A DNA stretch of 8,999 bases, taken from positions 1 through 8,999 of the forward strand of contig CAIMVB010000102.1 in assembly GCA_903844785.1 (NCBI GenBank), read 5' to 3'. The notes beneath the pieces are model-generated. The model had not been told where the DNA came from. It searched no databases and worked only from the letters and a program-made list of their open reading frames with translations. Shown piece after piece: positions 1 to 6,938 of this stretch (position 1 is the first letter of the stretch; every line of letters begins with the position of its first letter). The position numbers and the translations under genes were made by a program. Source of the DNA: an uncultured Rhodospirillales bacterium. GTDB lineage: Bacteria; Pseudomonadota; Alphaproteobacteria; Acetobacterales; Acetobacteraceae.

Positions 1-548
1 CCATAGACCACGCGCTGCTGTTCGGAATCATACCGCACTTCAACATGGCCGGTGAGCGGGAAGTCCTTCCGCAGCGGATGGCCTTCAAAACCGTAATCAG
101 TCAGCAGCCGCCGCAAATCCGGCTGGCCGGCGAAGACCACGCCATACATGTCCCAGGTTTCACGCTCATACCAAGTGGCACAAGGCCAAATCTCGGCAAC
201 GGAGGCCACAGGTGCGACGCCATCAGTCATCACCGAAACTCGGATGCGGCGGTTCTCGGCCAGGCTCAGCAGGTTATAGACAACCTCAAACCGCTCAGCG
301 CGTTCGGGCCAATCCACGCCGCAAATATCCATGCATTGTTCGAAGGAAAAGCGCGGATCATCGCGCAGCATCAGCATCAGGGCCAAAAGCTGATCACGGT
401 TGGCGTGGACAGCCAGCTCCGCCCCGCCCCGCGCCAGGGTAAAGCCGGTCACAGCACCCTGCGGTGCGGCGGCAGCAATCGCCGCGCCAAGTGTCTTCAA
501 CGGATTTTCCGCAACCGCTTCAGCGGCTTCAGGCAATTGCTCAGCCAC
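1..548 (-). CDS. nuoC: NADH-quinone oxidoreductase subunit C (NuoC), 3' end cut by window
   Basis: NuoC is a hydrophilic subunit of the peripheral arm of respiratory complex I, lying beside NuoB and NuoD near the quinone site. The frame reads open from 548 to the window edge, giving 182 whole codons. The family signature is plain at about residues 126-166: [11 protein letters not shown], then [12 protein letters not shown], then [12 protein letters not shown]. The upstream block [19 protein letters not shown] (about 77-95) is also typical. The first 40 or so residues are Ala/Glu-rich and poorly conserved in the family. I chose the GTG at 546-548 as start: it overlaps the end of nuoB by 8 bases, an AGGA lies about 10 bases upstream inside nuoB, and no in-frame ATG is available there. 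The overlap implies coupled translation from one nuo transcript. The stop codon is not visible, so a NuoCD fusion as in E. coli cannot be excluded, although separate nuoC and nuoD genes are usual in alphaproteobacteria. Confidence 0.96.
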   Translation of the reverse strand, partial: MAEQLPEAAEAVAENPLKTLGAAIAAAAPQGAVTGFTLARGGAELAVHANRDQLLALMLMLRDDPRFSFEQCMDICGVDWPERAERFEVVYNLLSLAENRRIRVSVMTDGVAPVASVAEIWPCATWYERETWDMYGVVFAGQPDLRRLLTDYGFEGHPLRKDFPLTGHVEVRYDSEQQRVVY

Positions 549-1095
549 GGAGGATCGTTCCTGTCCTGCGGATCTTCTTCTGCAATTGCAGAATGCCATA
601 GACCAGCGCTTCGGCTGTGGGCGGGCAGCCGGGCACATAGATATCCACCGGCACCACACGATCACAGCCGCGCACAACGCTATAGGAGTAATGGTAATAC
701 CCGCCGCCATTGGCGCAGGACCCCATCGATATCACCCAGCGCGGCTCTGACATCTGATCATAAACCTTGCGCAGCGCCGGCGCCATTTTGTTGGTGAGCG
801 TGCCGGCCACAATCATCACATCCGATTGCCGGGGCGATCCGCGCGGAATGATGCCGAAGCGGTCCAAATCATAACGCGCCATATAGGCATGGATCATCGG
901 CACGGCGCAGCAGGCGAGGCCAAAGGTCATCGGCCAAAGGCTGCCGGTGCGCGCCCAATTCACCACCTTGTCCAGATTGGCGACAACGAAGCCCTTTTCG
1001 GTGATTTCATCACCAACCGCCTTCACCACCGCATCCTGCGTGGCGCCTGGCGGCAGGGCCTGATTATTCCAGGAAAGTTCGGAAGCGCCGCTCAT
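541..1095 (-). CDS. nuoB: NADH-quinone oxidoreductase subunit B (NuoB)
   Basis: NuoB carries the terminal [4Fe-4S] cluster N2 of complex I, which passes electrons to quinone at the membrane interface. With the start chosen here the protein has 184 residues, normal for the family. The four expected cluster ligands are present: the tandem Cys62-Cys63 (GLACCAVPM), Cys127 ([11 protein letters not shown]) and Cys157 ([12 protein letters not shown]). The PRGSPRQSD motif (84-92) and the [10 protein letters not shown] segment (97-106) are also conserved. The frame extends upstream to an ATG at 1143, which would overlap nuoA by 47 bases. I prefer the ATG at 1093-1095 because it sits one base after the nuoA stop (TGA-C-ATG), has a GGGA about 5 bases upstream, and starts the protein just before the variable N-terminus. 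The middle gene of the visible nuoA-B-C operon, it overlaps nuoC by 8 bases. Confidence 0.97.
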   Translation of the reverse strand: MSGASELSWNNQALPPGATQDAVVKAVGDEITEKGFVVANLDKVVNWARTGSLWPMTFGLACCAVPMIHAYMARYDLDRFGIIPRGSPRQSDVMIVAGTLTNKMAPALRKVYDQMSEPRWVISMGSCANGGGYYHYSYSVVRGCDRVVPVDIYVPGCPPTAEALVYGILQLQKKIRRTGTILRG

Positions 1096-1096
1096 G

Positions 1097-1465
1097 TCAT
1101 TCCCAATCCAGGGCGCCTTTGCGCCATTCATAGACGAAGCCAATGGTCAGCACGAAAAGGAAGGCCATCATGGAACCGAAGCCGAGCCAGCCTATGCCGC
1201 CCAGCGATACCGCCCAGGGAAACAGGAAGGCCACTTCCAGGTCGAAAATGATGAAAAGGATCGCCACCAGATAGAAGCGCACATCGAATCGGCGCCGCGT
1301 ATCGTCAAAGGGCGCAAAGCCACATTCATAGGTGGACAGCTTTTCGGCATAGGGCTTCTGCCGCGCGGCCAGCATTGCGCCGGCAACCATCGCAATCGCG
1401 ATTCCCGCCGCTATGCCCAGAAAAACGAGCACAGGGAAATACGTTGCCAGCAAAGGCTGGGTCAT
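1097..1465 (-). CDS. nuoA: NADH-quinone oxidoreductase subunit A (NuoA)
   Basis: NuoA (the ND3 homologue) is a small membrane subunit of complex I at the junction of the membrane and peripheral arms. The 122-residue product has three hydrophobic segments at about 10-33, 64-87 and 91-113. Between the first two is the conserved loop [20 protein letters not shown] (46-65); Cys48 corresponds to the loop cysteine known in ND3. The [11 protein letters not shown] motif (74-84) with the intramembrane Glu77 is intact. The start is the ATG at 1463-1465, which has a strong GAGGA about 5 bases upstream; the open frame continues to about 1534 but that extension is polar and lacks family resemblance. It is the first gene of the nuo operon, with nuoB one base behind its stop. 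A 192-base leader with a hairpin and two promoter candidates precedes it. Confidence 0.97.
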   Translation of the reverse strand: MTQPLLATYFPVLVFLGIAAGIAIAMVAGAMLAARQKPYAEKLSTYECGFAPFDDTRRRFDVRFYLVAILFIIFDLEVAFLFPWAVSLGGIGWLGFGSMMAFLFVLTIGFVYEWRKGALDWE

Positions 1466-1522
1466 GGCTTCCTCAACTCTGGCGCCCCCATGAGCCTGGG
1501 TGCGCGTTATGGCCTGCCCACG

Positions 1523-1551
1523 GTTATACCGCATCGCAGCGAAGCGAGATT
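1523..1551 (-). promoter_or_regulatory. candidate housekeeping promoter for nuoA (TATAAC -10)
   Basis: On the minus strand a TATAAC hexamer at 1523-1528 matches the sigma-70 -10 consensus at five of six bases. It lies inside a small palindrome (CGGT-TAT-ACCG on the plus strand, 1521-1531). The hexamer 17 bases upstream (AATCTC, 1546-1551) is a poor -35. Transcription would begin about 50 bases before the nuoA ATG. Called by eye and uncertain. Confidence 0.3.
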
Positions 1552-1572
1552 AGCCCCGCTTTGTGGAATGCG

Positions 1573-1600
1573 CCATAGGGCATTGACCCGTAATTTCAAG
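1573..1600 (-). promoter_or_regulatory. candidate heat-shock (RpoH/sigma-32-like) promoter before nuoA
   Basis: The minus strand reads CTTGAAA (1594-1600), a 13-base spacer, then CCCTATGG (1573-1580). The E. coli sigma-32 consensus is CTTGAAA, about 13 to 14 bases, CCCCATNT. The -35 match is perfect, and the -10 keeps CCC and AT. The -35 lies in the 3' arm of the hairpin at 1588-1628. Transcription from here would give a leader of roughly 100 bases before nuoA. A chance match remains possible. Confidence 0.3.
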
Positions 1601-1628
1601 ATGCTTCGATACAGCATCCTGATTACGG
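1588..1628 (-). repeat. bulged 16-bp hairpin between tRNA-Asp and nuoA
   Basis: The two arms are nearly fully complementary. The outer arms CCGTAA and TTACGG (1588-1593 with 1623-1628) pair over 6 bp. The inner arms (1596-1605 with 1613-1622) pair over 10 bp and enclose a 7-base loop (1606-1612). A two-base bulge at 1594-1595 separates the two helices. The only non-Watson-Crick pair, 1599 with 1619, is G.U in minus-strand RNA but A-C in plus-strand RNA, so the structure suits a transcript running toward nuoA. It is not followed by a U tract, so it is not a classical intrinsic terminator. It could end or protect the tRNA transcript, shape the nuo leader, or be a dispersed palindromic unit. Confidence 0.7.
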
Positions 1629-1657
1629 AAGAATGGCGATTTGAAGAAGAAAAGAAG

Positions 1658-1734
1658 TGGCGCGAGTGACGGGGCTCGAACCCGCGACCTTCGGCGTGAC
1701 AGGCCGACGCTCTAACCAACTGAGCTACACCCGC
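1658..1734 (-). tRNA. tRNA-Asp (anticodon GTC)
   Basis: The 77-base cloverleaf folds completely: a 7-bp acceptor stem (GCGGGTG with CACTCGC, one G.U pair), D stem GCTC/GAGC, anticodon stem TCGGC/GCCGA with loop CTGTCAC (anticodon GTC, Asp), and a T arm with TTCGAGC. The discriminator is G and the 3' CCA is encoded (1658-1660). The pyrimidine-rich run just downstream (minus strand, about 1643-1657) may serve termination or 3' processing. It lies 71 bases after tRNA-Val on the same strand, so the two are probably cotranscribed. Confidence 0.97.
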
Positions 1735-1805
1735 AATCCATGCGTGAAAGGCTGATAGTCCGCACCATGCGCCCATGTCAAGGCGATAGGCGGAGGGGAA
1801 GTGAA

Positions 1806-1877
1806 TGGGCACTGACGGGTTCGAACCGCCGACATCCTGTGTGTAAGACAGGCGCTCTACCGCTGAGCTAAGCGCCC
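1806..1877 (-). tRNA. tRNA-Val (anticodon TAC)
   Basis: The 72-base cloverleaf folds completely: acceptor stem GGGCGCT with AGTGCCC (one G.U pair), D stem GCTC/GAGC with a short 7-base D loop, anticodon stem CCTGT/ACAGG with loop CTTACAC (anticodon TAC, Val), a 5-base variable loop and a T arm with TTCGAAC. The discriminator is A. The CCA tail is not encoded: the gene continues as TTC, so CCA must be added by the nucleotidyltransferase. This differs from the adjacent tRNA-Asp. Confidence 0.97.
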
Positions 1878-1889
1878 GAGCATGCGCGC

Positions 1890-1911
1890 TTCATAGCATA
1901 GGACCAGTCAA
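1890..1911 (-). promoter_or_regulatory. possible promoter region of the tRNA-Val/tRNA-Asp pair
   Basis: The gap between hupB and tRNA-Val is 69 bases and its AT-richest part is here. On the minus strand it holds TTGACT (1906-1911, five of six to the -35 consensus), TATGCT (1895-1900) and TATGAA (1890-1895), but no pair has the normal 16 to 18 base spacing. The tRNAs must start from here or be read through from hupB. Weak call. Confidence 0.2.
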
Positions 1912-1924
1912 TTAAGACCAGCCC

Positions 1925-1939
1925 CGCGCTACCAGCGCG
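1925..1939 (-). terminator. GC-rich hairpin just after hupB, possible terminator
   Basis: A perfect 6-bp stem, CGCGCT with AGCGCG (1925-1930 and 1934-1939), closes a 3-base loop 7 bases beyond the hupB stop. The bases that follow in the transcript are GGGCTGGTCTT, so there is no clean U tract. It may be a weak or factor-assisted terminator, or a 3'-end stabilising hairpin. Confidence 0.3.
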
Positions 1940-1946
1940 CAGGAAA

Positions 1947-2219
1947 TCAGTTCACCGCATCCTTAAGCGCCTTGCCCATCTTGAAACGGACCGCAGTGCT
2001 GGCCGGGATTTGGATTTCTGCACCGGTGCGCGGGTTGCGACCGATGCTGGCAGCGCGCTTGGCCGCGGCAAAGGTACCAAAGCCCATCAAGCGCACTTCG
2101 GCATCCTGCTTCAGCCCGGCAGTGATCGAATCGAACACCGCATCCACGGCCTCGGCGGCCTTTTCCTTGGTCATATCAGCTGCCTTGGCAACAGCCGCGA
2201 CTAGTTCTTGCTTGTTCAT
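1947..2219 (-). CDS. hupB: HU family DNA-binding protein
   Basis: HU is a small basic histone-like protein that binds and bends DNA as a dimer, without sequence specificity, and helps pack the nucleoid. The product has the standard 90 residues. The HU/IHF signature is present: GFGTF (46-50) followed by the beta-arm with RNPRTG (61-66), including the intercalating Pro63, and the C-terminal FKMGKALKDAVN. The MNKQELV start is that of HU rather than IHF. The start is the ATG at 2217-2219, with AGGA about 8 bases upstream; the frame is open up to about 2300 but that extension does not resemble HU. It follows lon by 151 bases, the conserved lon-hupB order of many proteobacteria, but the gap and a possible terminator suggest it has its own promoter. 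Confidence 0.97.
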   Translation of the reverse strand: MNKQELVAAVAKAADMTKEKAAEAVDAVFDSITAGLKQDAEVRLMGFGTFAAAKRAASIGRNPRTGAEIQIPASTAVRFKMGKALKDAVN

Positions 2220-2300
2220 GAATAATTCCTTTCCTCTGGATGAAACGACTTGAGCGCGAAACGACCGATCAGCCATCAGCCGGAGAGGGGAACGTGTCAC

Positions 2301-2317
2301 GAAAAGCCTCAGCTTCT
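2301..2317 (-). terminator. possible terminator of lon
   Basis: In minus-strand RNA, AGAAGC pairs with GCUUUU around the loop UGAG (6 bp with one G.U), and the 3' arm itself ends in UUUU. A competing larger structure is possible, because AAGCCTC and GAGGCTT (2304-2310 and 2351-2357) are exact inverted repeats 40 bases apart. The site lies 54 to 70 bases after the lon stop. Confidence 0.35.
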
Positions 2318-2370
2318 CTACACTTCCCCCCCTCCCGCCGCAAATGGTCCGAGGCTTCGCGCCCTATGGT

Positions 2371-4773
2371 TTAATGTGGCAGTGCCGCGCCCGTGGCCGA
2401 GGCTTCAGGCTTCTGCGGCGGTGTCTCAACCGGTTCTTCCCAGGTAATGGCTTCGGGCCTGCGCGCCAGGGCACGCATGATGACCTCATCCACATGGGAT
2501 ACCGGGTTGATCTCCAACCCCTTTTTCACGCTGTCCGGGATATCGGCCAGGTCCTTTTCATTATCTTTCGGAATGAAAACGACCTTGATGCCGGCGCGCA
2601 TCGCGGCCAACAGCTTTTCCTTGAGCCCGCCAATCGGCAACACCCGCCCGCGCAGCGTAATCTCCCCAGTCATGGCAACGTCGCGCCTGACCGGAATGCC
2701 CGTGAGGACGGAGACGATGCTGGTCGCCATGGCTATGCCGGCAGAAGGCCCATCCTTGGGCGTCGCCCCTTCCGGCACATGCACATGCAGATCGCGCTTT
2801 TCAAACAATGTCGGCTTGATGCCGAAGGTAGTTGAGCGGCTGCGCACATAAGACATGGCGGCCGAGACACTTTCCTGCATCACATCGCCAAGCTTGCCGG
2901 TCTGCTTCACATTGCCCTTGCCGGGCAACAGCACGGATTCGATGGTGAGGATTTCGCCCCCCACTTCGGTCCAGGCCAGCCCAGTGACCACGCCCACCAT
3001 ATCCTCTTCTTCCGCTTCGCCGTAGCGGAACTTCCGCACGCCTGCGAATTTATCAAGGTTCTTGTGGGTAATCGCGACTTTCTTGGCCTTCTTGGAAACG
3101 ATTTCCTTGACCGATTTCCGCGCAAGCCCCGCAATTTCGCGTTCCAGATTACGCACACCCGCTTCACGTGTGTAATAGCGGATCAGGTCACGAATGGCGC
3201 TATCGGAAACAGACCATTCATCCGCCTTCAATCCGTTCGCCTCGCTTACCTTGCTCATCAAATGGCGCTTGGCGATTTCAACCTTCTCATCTTCCGTGTA
3301 GCCGGGGATGCGAATGATCTCCATGCGGTCAAGCAAGGGCTGCGGCATGCGAAGCGAATTCGCCGTGGTGACAAACATCACATCCGAAAGATCATAATCC
3401 ACTTCCAGATAGTGATCCGCGAAGGTGCTGTTCTGTTCCGGGTCCAGCACTTCAAGCAGCGCCGAGGAAGGGTCACCCCGCCAATCCGCGCCCAGCTTGT
3501 CAATTTCATCTAGCAGGAAAAGCGGGTTGGAGGTCTTGGCCTTCTTCATGCCCTGAAGCACCTTACCGGGCATGGAGCCGATATAGGTCCGCCGATGGCC
3601 GCGGATCTCCGCCTCATCCCGCACACCGCCAAGCGACATACGCACAAAATTCCGCCCCGTCGCCTTGGCAATGGATTTGCCGAGCGAGGTCTTGCCGACA
3701 CCAGGCGGGCCCACCAGGCACAGGATCGGACCACGAATTTTGGGCGAGCGTGACTGCACCGCCAGATATTCGATGATGCGTTCCTTCACCTTCTCAAGCC
3801 CGTAGTGATCGGCATCGAGAACCTTCTCAGCTGCCACGATATCCCTGCGCACCCGGCTTTGCTTCTTCCAGGGGATGGACAGCATCCAATCCAGGTAGTT
3901 GCGCACCACGGTCGCTTCCGCGCTCATGGGGCTCATGCTGCGGAGTTTCTTGACCTCAGCCAGCGCCTTTTCACGCGCTTCCTTGGAGAATTTGGTGGCT
4001 TTGATCTTGGCTTCGATTTCGGCGATTTCGTCCTTGCCGTCTTCGCCTTCGCCAAGCTCCTTCTGAATGGCCTTGAGCTGTTCATTCAGGTAATATTCGC
4101 GCTGCGTCTTTTCCATCTGCCGCTTCACGCGGCTACGAATGCGCTTTTCTACCTGCAGCACGCCGATCTCGCCTTCCATATGGGCGAAGACTTTTTCAAG
4201 CCGCGCGGAAACCGAAGGCAGTTCAAGCAATTCCTGCTTTTCCGGAATCTTGAGCCCCAGATGGGAAGCAATGGTATCGGCCAATTTAGACGCGTCTTCG
4301 ATCTGATTGACCGAAACCAGCACCTCAGGCGCGATTTTCTTGTTCAGCTTGATGTATTGTTCGAATTGCGCGACCACGGTGCGCGCCAAAGCCTCAGTCT
4401 CACGCCCTTCAACCGGCGCTTCGTCGATCTTTTCGACAAAGGCTTCGAAATAAGGCGCGGTTTCCTTGAAGCCGGCAATGCGCGCACGGCGCCCACCTTC
4501 AACCAGCACCTTCACGGTGCCATCGGGCAGCTTCAGAAGTTGGAGCACCGTGGACACGGTGCCGATCTGGAACAGATCATCCGCGCCAGGGTCATCCTGG
4601 CCGGCATTCTTTTGGGCGACGAGCAGGATTTGCTTGTCATCCTTCATCACCGCTTCCAGGGCGCGGACGGATTTCTCCCGGCCCACGAAAAGCGGCACGA
4701 TCATATGCGGGAAGACCACAATATCCCGCAAAGGCAGGACGGGAAGGACATCGCCACGCAGCGTTTCAGTCAT
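2371..4773 (-). CDS. lon: ATP-dependent endopeptidase Lon (LonA)
   Basis: Lon is a homohexameric cytoplasmic AAA+ protease that removes misfolded proteins and selected regulators. The 800-residue product has the full LonA architecture: an N-terminal substrate-binding domain (about 10-200, opening with [26 protein letters not shown] sequence), a helical linker (about 200-310), the AAA+ module and the Ser-Lys protease domain (about 590-775). Walker A is GPPGVGKT (355-362) and Walker B is LFLLDEIDK (418-426). Sensor-1 Asn lies in TTAN (469-472) and sensor-2 Arg in GVRNLER (539-545). The catalytic dyad is Ser677 in DGPSAG and Lys720 in GGLKEK. The last 20 residues form a Pro/Ala-rich tail of no known role. 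The ATG at 4771-4773 has GAGG 4 bases upstream. It lies 117 bases after clpX, a gap with promoter-like and inverted-repeat sequence, so it is probably transcribed at least partly on its own. lon is a classical heat-shock gene. Confidence 0.98.
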   Translation of the reverse strand: MTETLRGDVLPVLPLRDIVVFPHMIVPLFVGREKSVRALEAVMKDDKQILLVAQKNAGQDDPGADDLFQIGTVSTVLQLLKLPDGTVKVLVEGGRRARIAGFKETAPYFEAFVEKIDEAPVEGRETEALARTVVAQFEQYIKLNKKIAPEVLVSVNQIEDASKLADTIASHLGLKIPEKQELLELPSVSARLEKVFAHMEGEIGVLQVEKRIRSRVKRQMEKTQREYYLNEQLKAIQKELGEGEDGKDEIAEIEAKIKATKFSKEAREKALAEVKKLRSMSPMSAEATVVRNYLDWMLSIPWKKQSRVRRDIVAAEKVLDADHYGLEKVKERIIEYLAVQSRSPKIRGPILCLVGPPGVGKTSLGKSIAKATGRNFVRMSLGGVRDEAEIRGHRRTYIGSMPGKVLQGMKKAKTSNPLFLLDEIDKLGADWRGDPSSALLEVLDPEQNSTFADHYLEVDYDLSDVMFVTTANSLRMPQPLLDRMEIIRIPGYTEDEKVEIAKRHLMSKVSEANGLKADEWSVSDSAIRDLIRYYTREAGVRNLEREIAGLARKSVKEIVSKKAKKVAITHKNLDKFAGVRKFRYGEAEEEDMVGVVTGLAWTEVGGEILTIESVLLPGKGNVKQTGKLGDVMQESVSAAMSYVRSRSTTFGIKPTLFEKRDLHVHVPEGATPKDGPSAGIAMATSIVSVLTGIPVRRDVAMTGEITLRGRVLPIGGLKEKLLAAMRAGIKVVFIPKDNEKDLADIPDSVKKGLEINPVSHVDEVIMRALARRPEAITWEEPVETPPQKPEASATGAALPH

Positions 4774-4794
4774 GTGACCTCACTATGGACAGTC

Positions 4795-4833
4795 GGCGCC
4801 CGGCCTGCCCAAGGGCGGCTCAGACGGGGCGCC
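4795..4833 (-). repeat. inverted repeat in the lon leader
   Basis: GGCGCCC and GGGCGCC (4795-4801 and 4827-4833) are exact 7-bp inverted repeats with a 25-base gap that itself holds a small GCCC/GGGC hairpin. The structure ends 21 bases before the lon ATG, just outside the ribosome-binding site, so it would fall in the 5' untranslated RNA. It could be an RNA leader structure or a dyad operator. Confidence 0.45.
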
Positions 4834-4844
4834 AGAAACAGGGT

Positions 4845-4873
4845 ATTTTGGGCCTTGCGCACGCCCCCACAAG
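4845..4873 (-). promoter_or_regulatory. candidate lon promoter, sigma-32-like
   Basis: The minus strand reads CTTGTGG (4867-4873), a 14-base spacer, then CCCAAAAT (4845-4852), a partial match to the sigma-32 pattern CTTGAAA, 13 to 14 bases, CCCCATNT. The same bases also give a weak sigma-70 reading, TTGTGG, 16 bases, CAAAAT. The -35 falls in one arm of an exact inverted repeat (GGCCTTG with CAAGGCC, 4851-4857 and 4870-4876, 12-base loop), which could instead be the end of the clpX transcript. Confidence 0.3.
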
Positions 4874-4890
4874 GCCTTGAAGGGATCACA

Positions 4891-6147
4891 TTAGGCCGAG
4901 GATTGCTCGGCCGCGCGCTCCCCATAGATGAACAAGGGCTGGGCACGACCTTCGGCGACTTCCCGATTGACCACCACCTCTTCTACCGTCTCTAGCCCCG
5001 GCAATTCGAACATGGTGTTCAACAGGATGGTTTCCATGATGGACCGCAACCCGCGCGCGCCGGTTTTGCGCTGAATGGCCCGAGTGGCCACGGCGCGCAG
5101 CGCATCTTCCGTGAAGGTCAGCTTGGCCCCTTCCATTTCGAACAGGCGGCCATATTGCTTGACCAGCGCATTCTTGGGCTTGGTCAGGATTTCGATCAGC
5201 GCCTTCTCATCCAGATCCTCAAGCGTCGCAAGCACGGGCAAGCGGCCAATGAATTCCGGGATCAGGCCGAATTTCAACAAATCCTCAGGCTCTACCTCAC
5301 GCAGGATTTCGCCCGTGCGGCGTTCATCCGGGTCGCGCACTTCGGCGCCGAAGCCAATGCCCGAACCCTTGCCGCGGGCGCTGATGATCTTTTCAAGCCC
5401 AGCAAAGGCGCCACCGCAAATGAACAGGATATTCGATGTATCCACTTGCAGGAATTCCTGCTGCGGATGCTTGCGCCCGCCCTGCGGCGGCACGGAAGCC
5501 ACCGTGCCTTCCATGATCTTGAGCAGCGCCTGCTGAACCCCTTCCCCGCTCACATCGCGGGTGATGGAAGGGTTGTCAGATTTGCGGCTGATCTTATCGA
5601 CTTCGTCGATATAAACGATCCCGCGCTGGGCGCGTTCCACATTGTAATCAGCGGCTTGCAGCAGCTTGAGGATGATGTTCTCCACATCCTCACCCACATA
5701 ACCCGCTTCCGTCAGCGTGGTGGCATCCGCCATGGTAAAGGGCACATCAAGAATGCGCGCCAGCGTCTGGGCCAAAAGCGTCTTGCCCGAACCGGTTGGG
5801 CCAAGCAGCATGATATTGGATTTGGCGATTTCGATATCGGCGCCCTTACCACCCTGCCCCAGGCGCTTGTAGTGATTATGCACCGCCACTGAAAGCACGC
5901 GCTTGGCGTGTTCCTGGCCGATCACATAATCATCAAGAACCTTGCAGATTTCCTTGGGCGTGGGCACCCCATCGCGCGACTTCACCAAATGGGTCTTATG
6001 CTCTTCACGGATGATATCCATGCAGAGTTCGACGCACTCATCGCAGATAAAAACCGTTGGGCCAGCGATCAGTTTGCGGACCTCATGCTGCGATTTCCCG
6101 CAGAAGGAGCAGTAGAGAGTATTCTTGGAATCGCCGGACTTGCTCAT
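4891..6147 (-). CDS. clpX: ATP-dependent unfoldase ClpX
   Basis: ClpX is the hexameric AAA+ unfoldase that recognises tagged substrates and feeds them into ClpP. The 418-residue product is of normal length. The N-terminal zinc-binding domain has Cys13, Cys16, Cys35 and Cys38. The AAA+ core has Walker A GPTGSGKT (116-123) and Walker B VYIDEVDK (178-185). The substrate-gripping pore loop is GYVG (149-152) and the RKH loop is at 225-227. The Arg finger is Arg302 (GRLPV) and sensor-2 Arg is Arg365 (GARGLRS). The IGF loop (264-266), which docks on ClpP, is present, so this unfoldase should work with the ClpP encoded just upstream. The start ATG at 6145-6147 has GGAG 5 bases upstream and gives the typical short N-terminus. 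It lies 98 bases after clpP; the gap holds both terminator-like and promoter-like sequence, so clpX may be made both by readthrough and independently. Confidence 0.98.
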   Translation of the reverse strand: MSKSGDSKNTLYCSFCGKSQHEVRKLIAGPTVFICDECVELCMDIIREEHKTHLVKSRDGVPTPKEICKVLDDYVIGQEHAKRVLSVAVHNHYKRLGQGGKGADIEIAKSNIMLLGPTGSGKTLLAQTLARILDVPFTMADATTLTEAGYVGEDVENIILKLLQAADYNVERAQRGIVYIDEVDKISRKSDNPSITRDVSGEGVQQALLKIMEGTVASVPPQGGRKHPQQEFLQVDTSNILFICGGAFAGLEKIISARGKGSGIGFGAEVRDPDERRTGEILREVEPEDLLKFGLIPEFIGRLPVLATLEDLDEKALIEILTKPKNALVKQYGRLFEMEGAKLTFTEDALRAVATRAIQRKTGARGLRSIMETILLNTMFELPGLETVEEVVVNREVAEGRAQPLFIYGERAAEQSSA

Positions 6148-6189
6148 ACCGTCTCCATGCGGCCCGGGTTTGGGGGCCGCGATTCAGTG

Positions 6190-6195
6190 ATAATA
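6190..6195 (-). promoter_or_regulatory. TATTAT hexamer, possible sigma-70 -10 for clpX
   Basis: The minus strand has TATTAT, five of six to the -10 consensus, 43 bases upstream of the clpX ATG. The bases at the right distance for a -35 (TTTCCC, 6213-6218) match poorly. It is an alternative to the sigma-32-like call at 6210-6234. Confidence 0.2.
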
Positions 6196-6209
6196 CTCCC
6201 CGGGCGCTG

Positions 6210-6234
6210 ATGGGGAAAGCTTGGTTCAGTCAAA
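6210..6234 (-). promoter_or_regulatory. candidate heat-shock (sigma-32-like) promoter of clpX
   Basis: The minus strand reads TTTGACT (6228-6234), a 12-base spacer, then CCCCAT (6210-6215). CCCCAT is an exact match to the sigma-32 -10 core, and TTGA matches the -35 core. The start point would be about 55 to 60 bases before the clpX ATG. The -35 abuts the T run of the clpP terminator candidate, as expected where one unit ends and the next begins. Confidence 0.3.
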
Positions 6235-6260
6235 ACGCCCCAGGCTTAGGCCGAAGGGGC
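6232..6260 (-). terminator. possible intrinsic terminator of clpP
   Basis: In the clpP transcript GCCCC pairs with GGGGC (6256-6260 and 6237-6241). The interior can form a further GGC/GCC helix around a CTAA loop. The stem is followed by C/G and then TTTT (6232-6235 on the minus strand). It overlaps the last codons and stop of clpP. The U run is short, so termination may be partial and leave readthrough into clpX. Confidence 0.35.
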
Positions 6261-6893
6261 CTCTGAAGCCGCTAACGGCCGCTTTTCAACCACGTGGTCC
6301 ACCAGGCCGAAATCCCGCGCCTCTTCTGCCGACATGTAGGTATCGCGTTCCAGCTTACGCTCAATGGCGTCAATGGGCTGGCCTGTATGGTGCACGTAAA
6401 TCTCATTAAGCCGCTGACGCAGCTTGAGAATTTCGCGCGCCTGGATTTCAATATCGGTCGCCTGGCCCTGCGCCCCACCAGATGGCTGGTGCACCATCAC
6501 CCGGCTATTCGGCAGCGCATAGCGCTTGCCCTTGGCCCCGGCGCACAGCAGCAAGGAACCCATGGACGCCGCTTGACCAATGCACACCGTGCTCACGGGG
6601 CTGCGGATATATTGCATGGTGTCATACATCGCGAGGCCCGAGGAGACCACGCCGCCCGGGCTATTGATGTAGAAGGCGATATCCTTGTTGGGGTTTTCGC
6701 TTTCCAGGAACAGCAGCTGGGCGCAGATCAGGGAAGATACCTGGTCGAAAACCGGGCCAGTCAGGAAGATGATGCGTTCCTTGAGCAGGCGGGAATAAAT
6801 ATCAAAAGCACGCTCCCCGCGCGCGGTCTGTTCGACCACCATCGGCACCAGCGTGTTATTGTAGACATCAACAGGATCACGGTCCCTGATCAT
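6246..6893 (-). CDS. clpP: ATP-dependent Clp protease proteolytic subunit ClpP
   Basis: ClpP is the self-compartmentalised serine peptidase whose 14 subunits form the chamber that degrades proteins unfolded by ClpX (or ClpA). The 215-residue product is of family length. The catalytic triad is complete: Ser110 (GQAASMGS), His135 (MVHQPSGG) and Asp184 (ERDTYMS). The oxyanion-side motif INSPGG (76-81) and the handle helix (about 145-165) are conserved. The ATG at 6891-6893 has AAGGA 7 bases upstream. An in-frame TTG at 6912-6914 would add seven residues but lies upstream of that ribosome-binding site, so I reject it. Trigger factor (tig), often the neighbour upstream of clpP in proteobacteria, is absent here; a metG-tatD-hydrolase unit precedes clpP instead. 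A 111-base gap with two inverted repeats separates it from that unit, so it probably has its own promoter. Confidence 0.98.
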   Translation of the reverse strand: MIRDRDPVDVYNNTLVPMVVEQTARGERAFDIYSRLLKERIIFLTGPVFDQVSSLICAQLLFLESENPNKDIAFYINSPGGVVSSGLAMYDTMQYIRSPVSTVCIGQAASMGSLLLCAGAKGKRYALPNSRVMVHQPSGGAQGQATDIEIQAREILKLRQRLNEIYVHHTGQPIDAIERKLERDTYMSAEEARDFGLVDHVVEKRPLAASEAPSA

Positions 6894-6938
6894 CGGCTCA
6901 TCCTTTCGCGGCAAACAGGCCGCCCTTCGTCACTTTCG

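Noticed and set aside
45..797. Plus-strand open frame of about 250 codons at the left edge
   Set aside because: The minus strand here encodes unmistakable NuoC and NuoB; the plus frame is antisense to them.
1096..1143. Upstream ATG at 1141-1143 as start of nuoB
   Set aside because: It would overlap nuoA by 47 bases, while the ATG at 1093-1095 sits one base after the nuoA stop with a suitable upstream GGGA.
1658..1877. The tRNA pair as an integration site of a mobile element
   Set aside because: No integrase, no displaced tRNA 3'-end copy and no foreign genes are seen; the flanking genes are core on both sides.
2220..2300. N-terminal extension of hupB by 27 residues
   Set aside because: HU proteins are about 90 residues and begin with MNK-type sequence; the ATG at 2217-2219 has a good ribosome-binding site and the extension does not resemble HU.
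3805..4995. Long plus-strand open frame of about 396 codons opposite lon and clpX
   Set aside because: It lies antisense to the fully conserved lon and clpX frames, crosses their intergenic gap, and its His/Leu/Phe/Arg-rich translation resembles no family. Long antisense frames are expected in GC-rich coding DNA.
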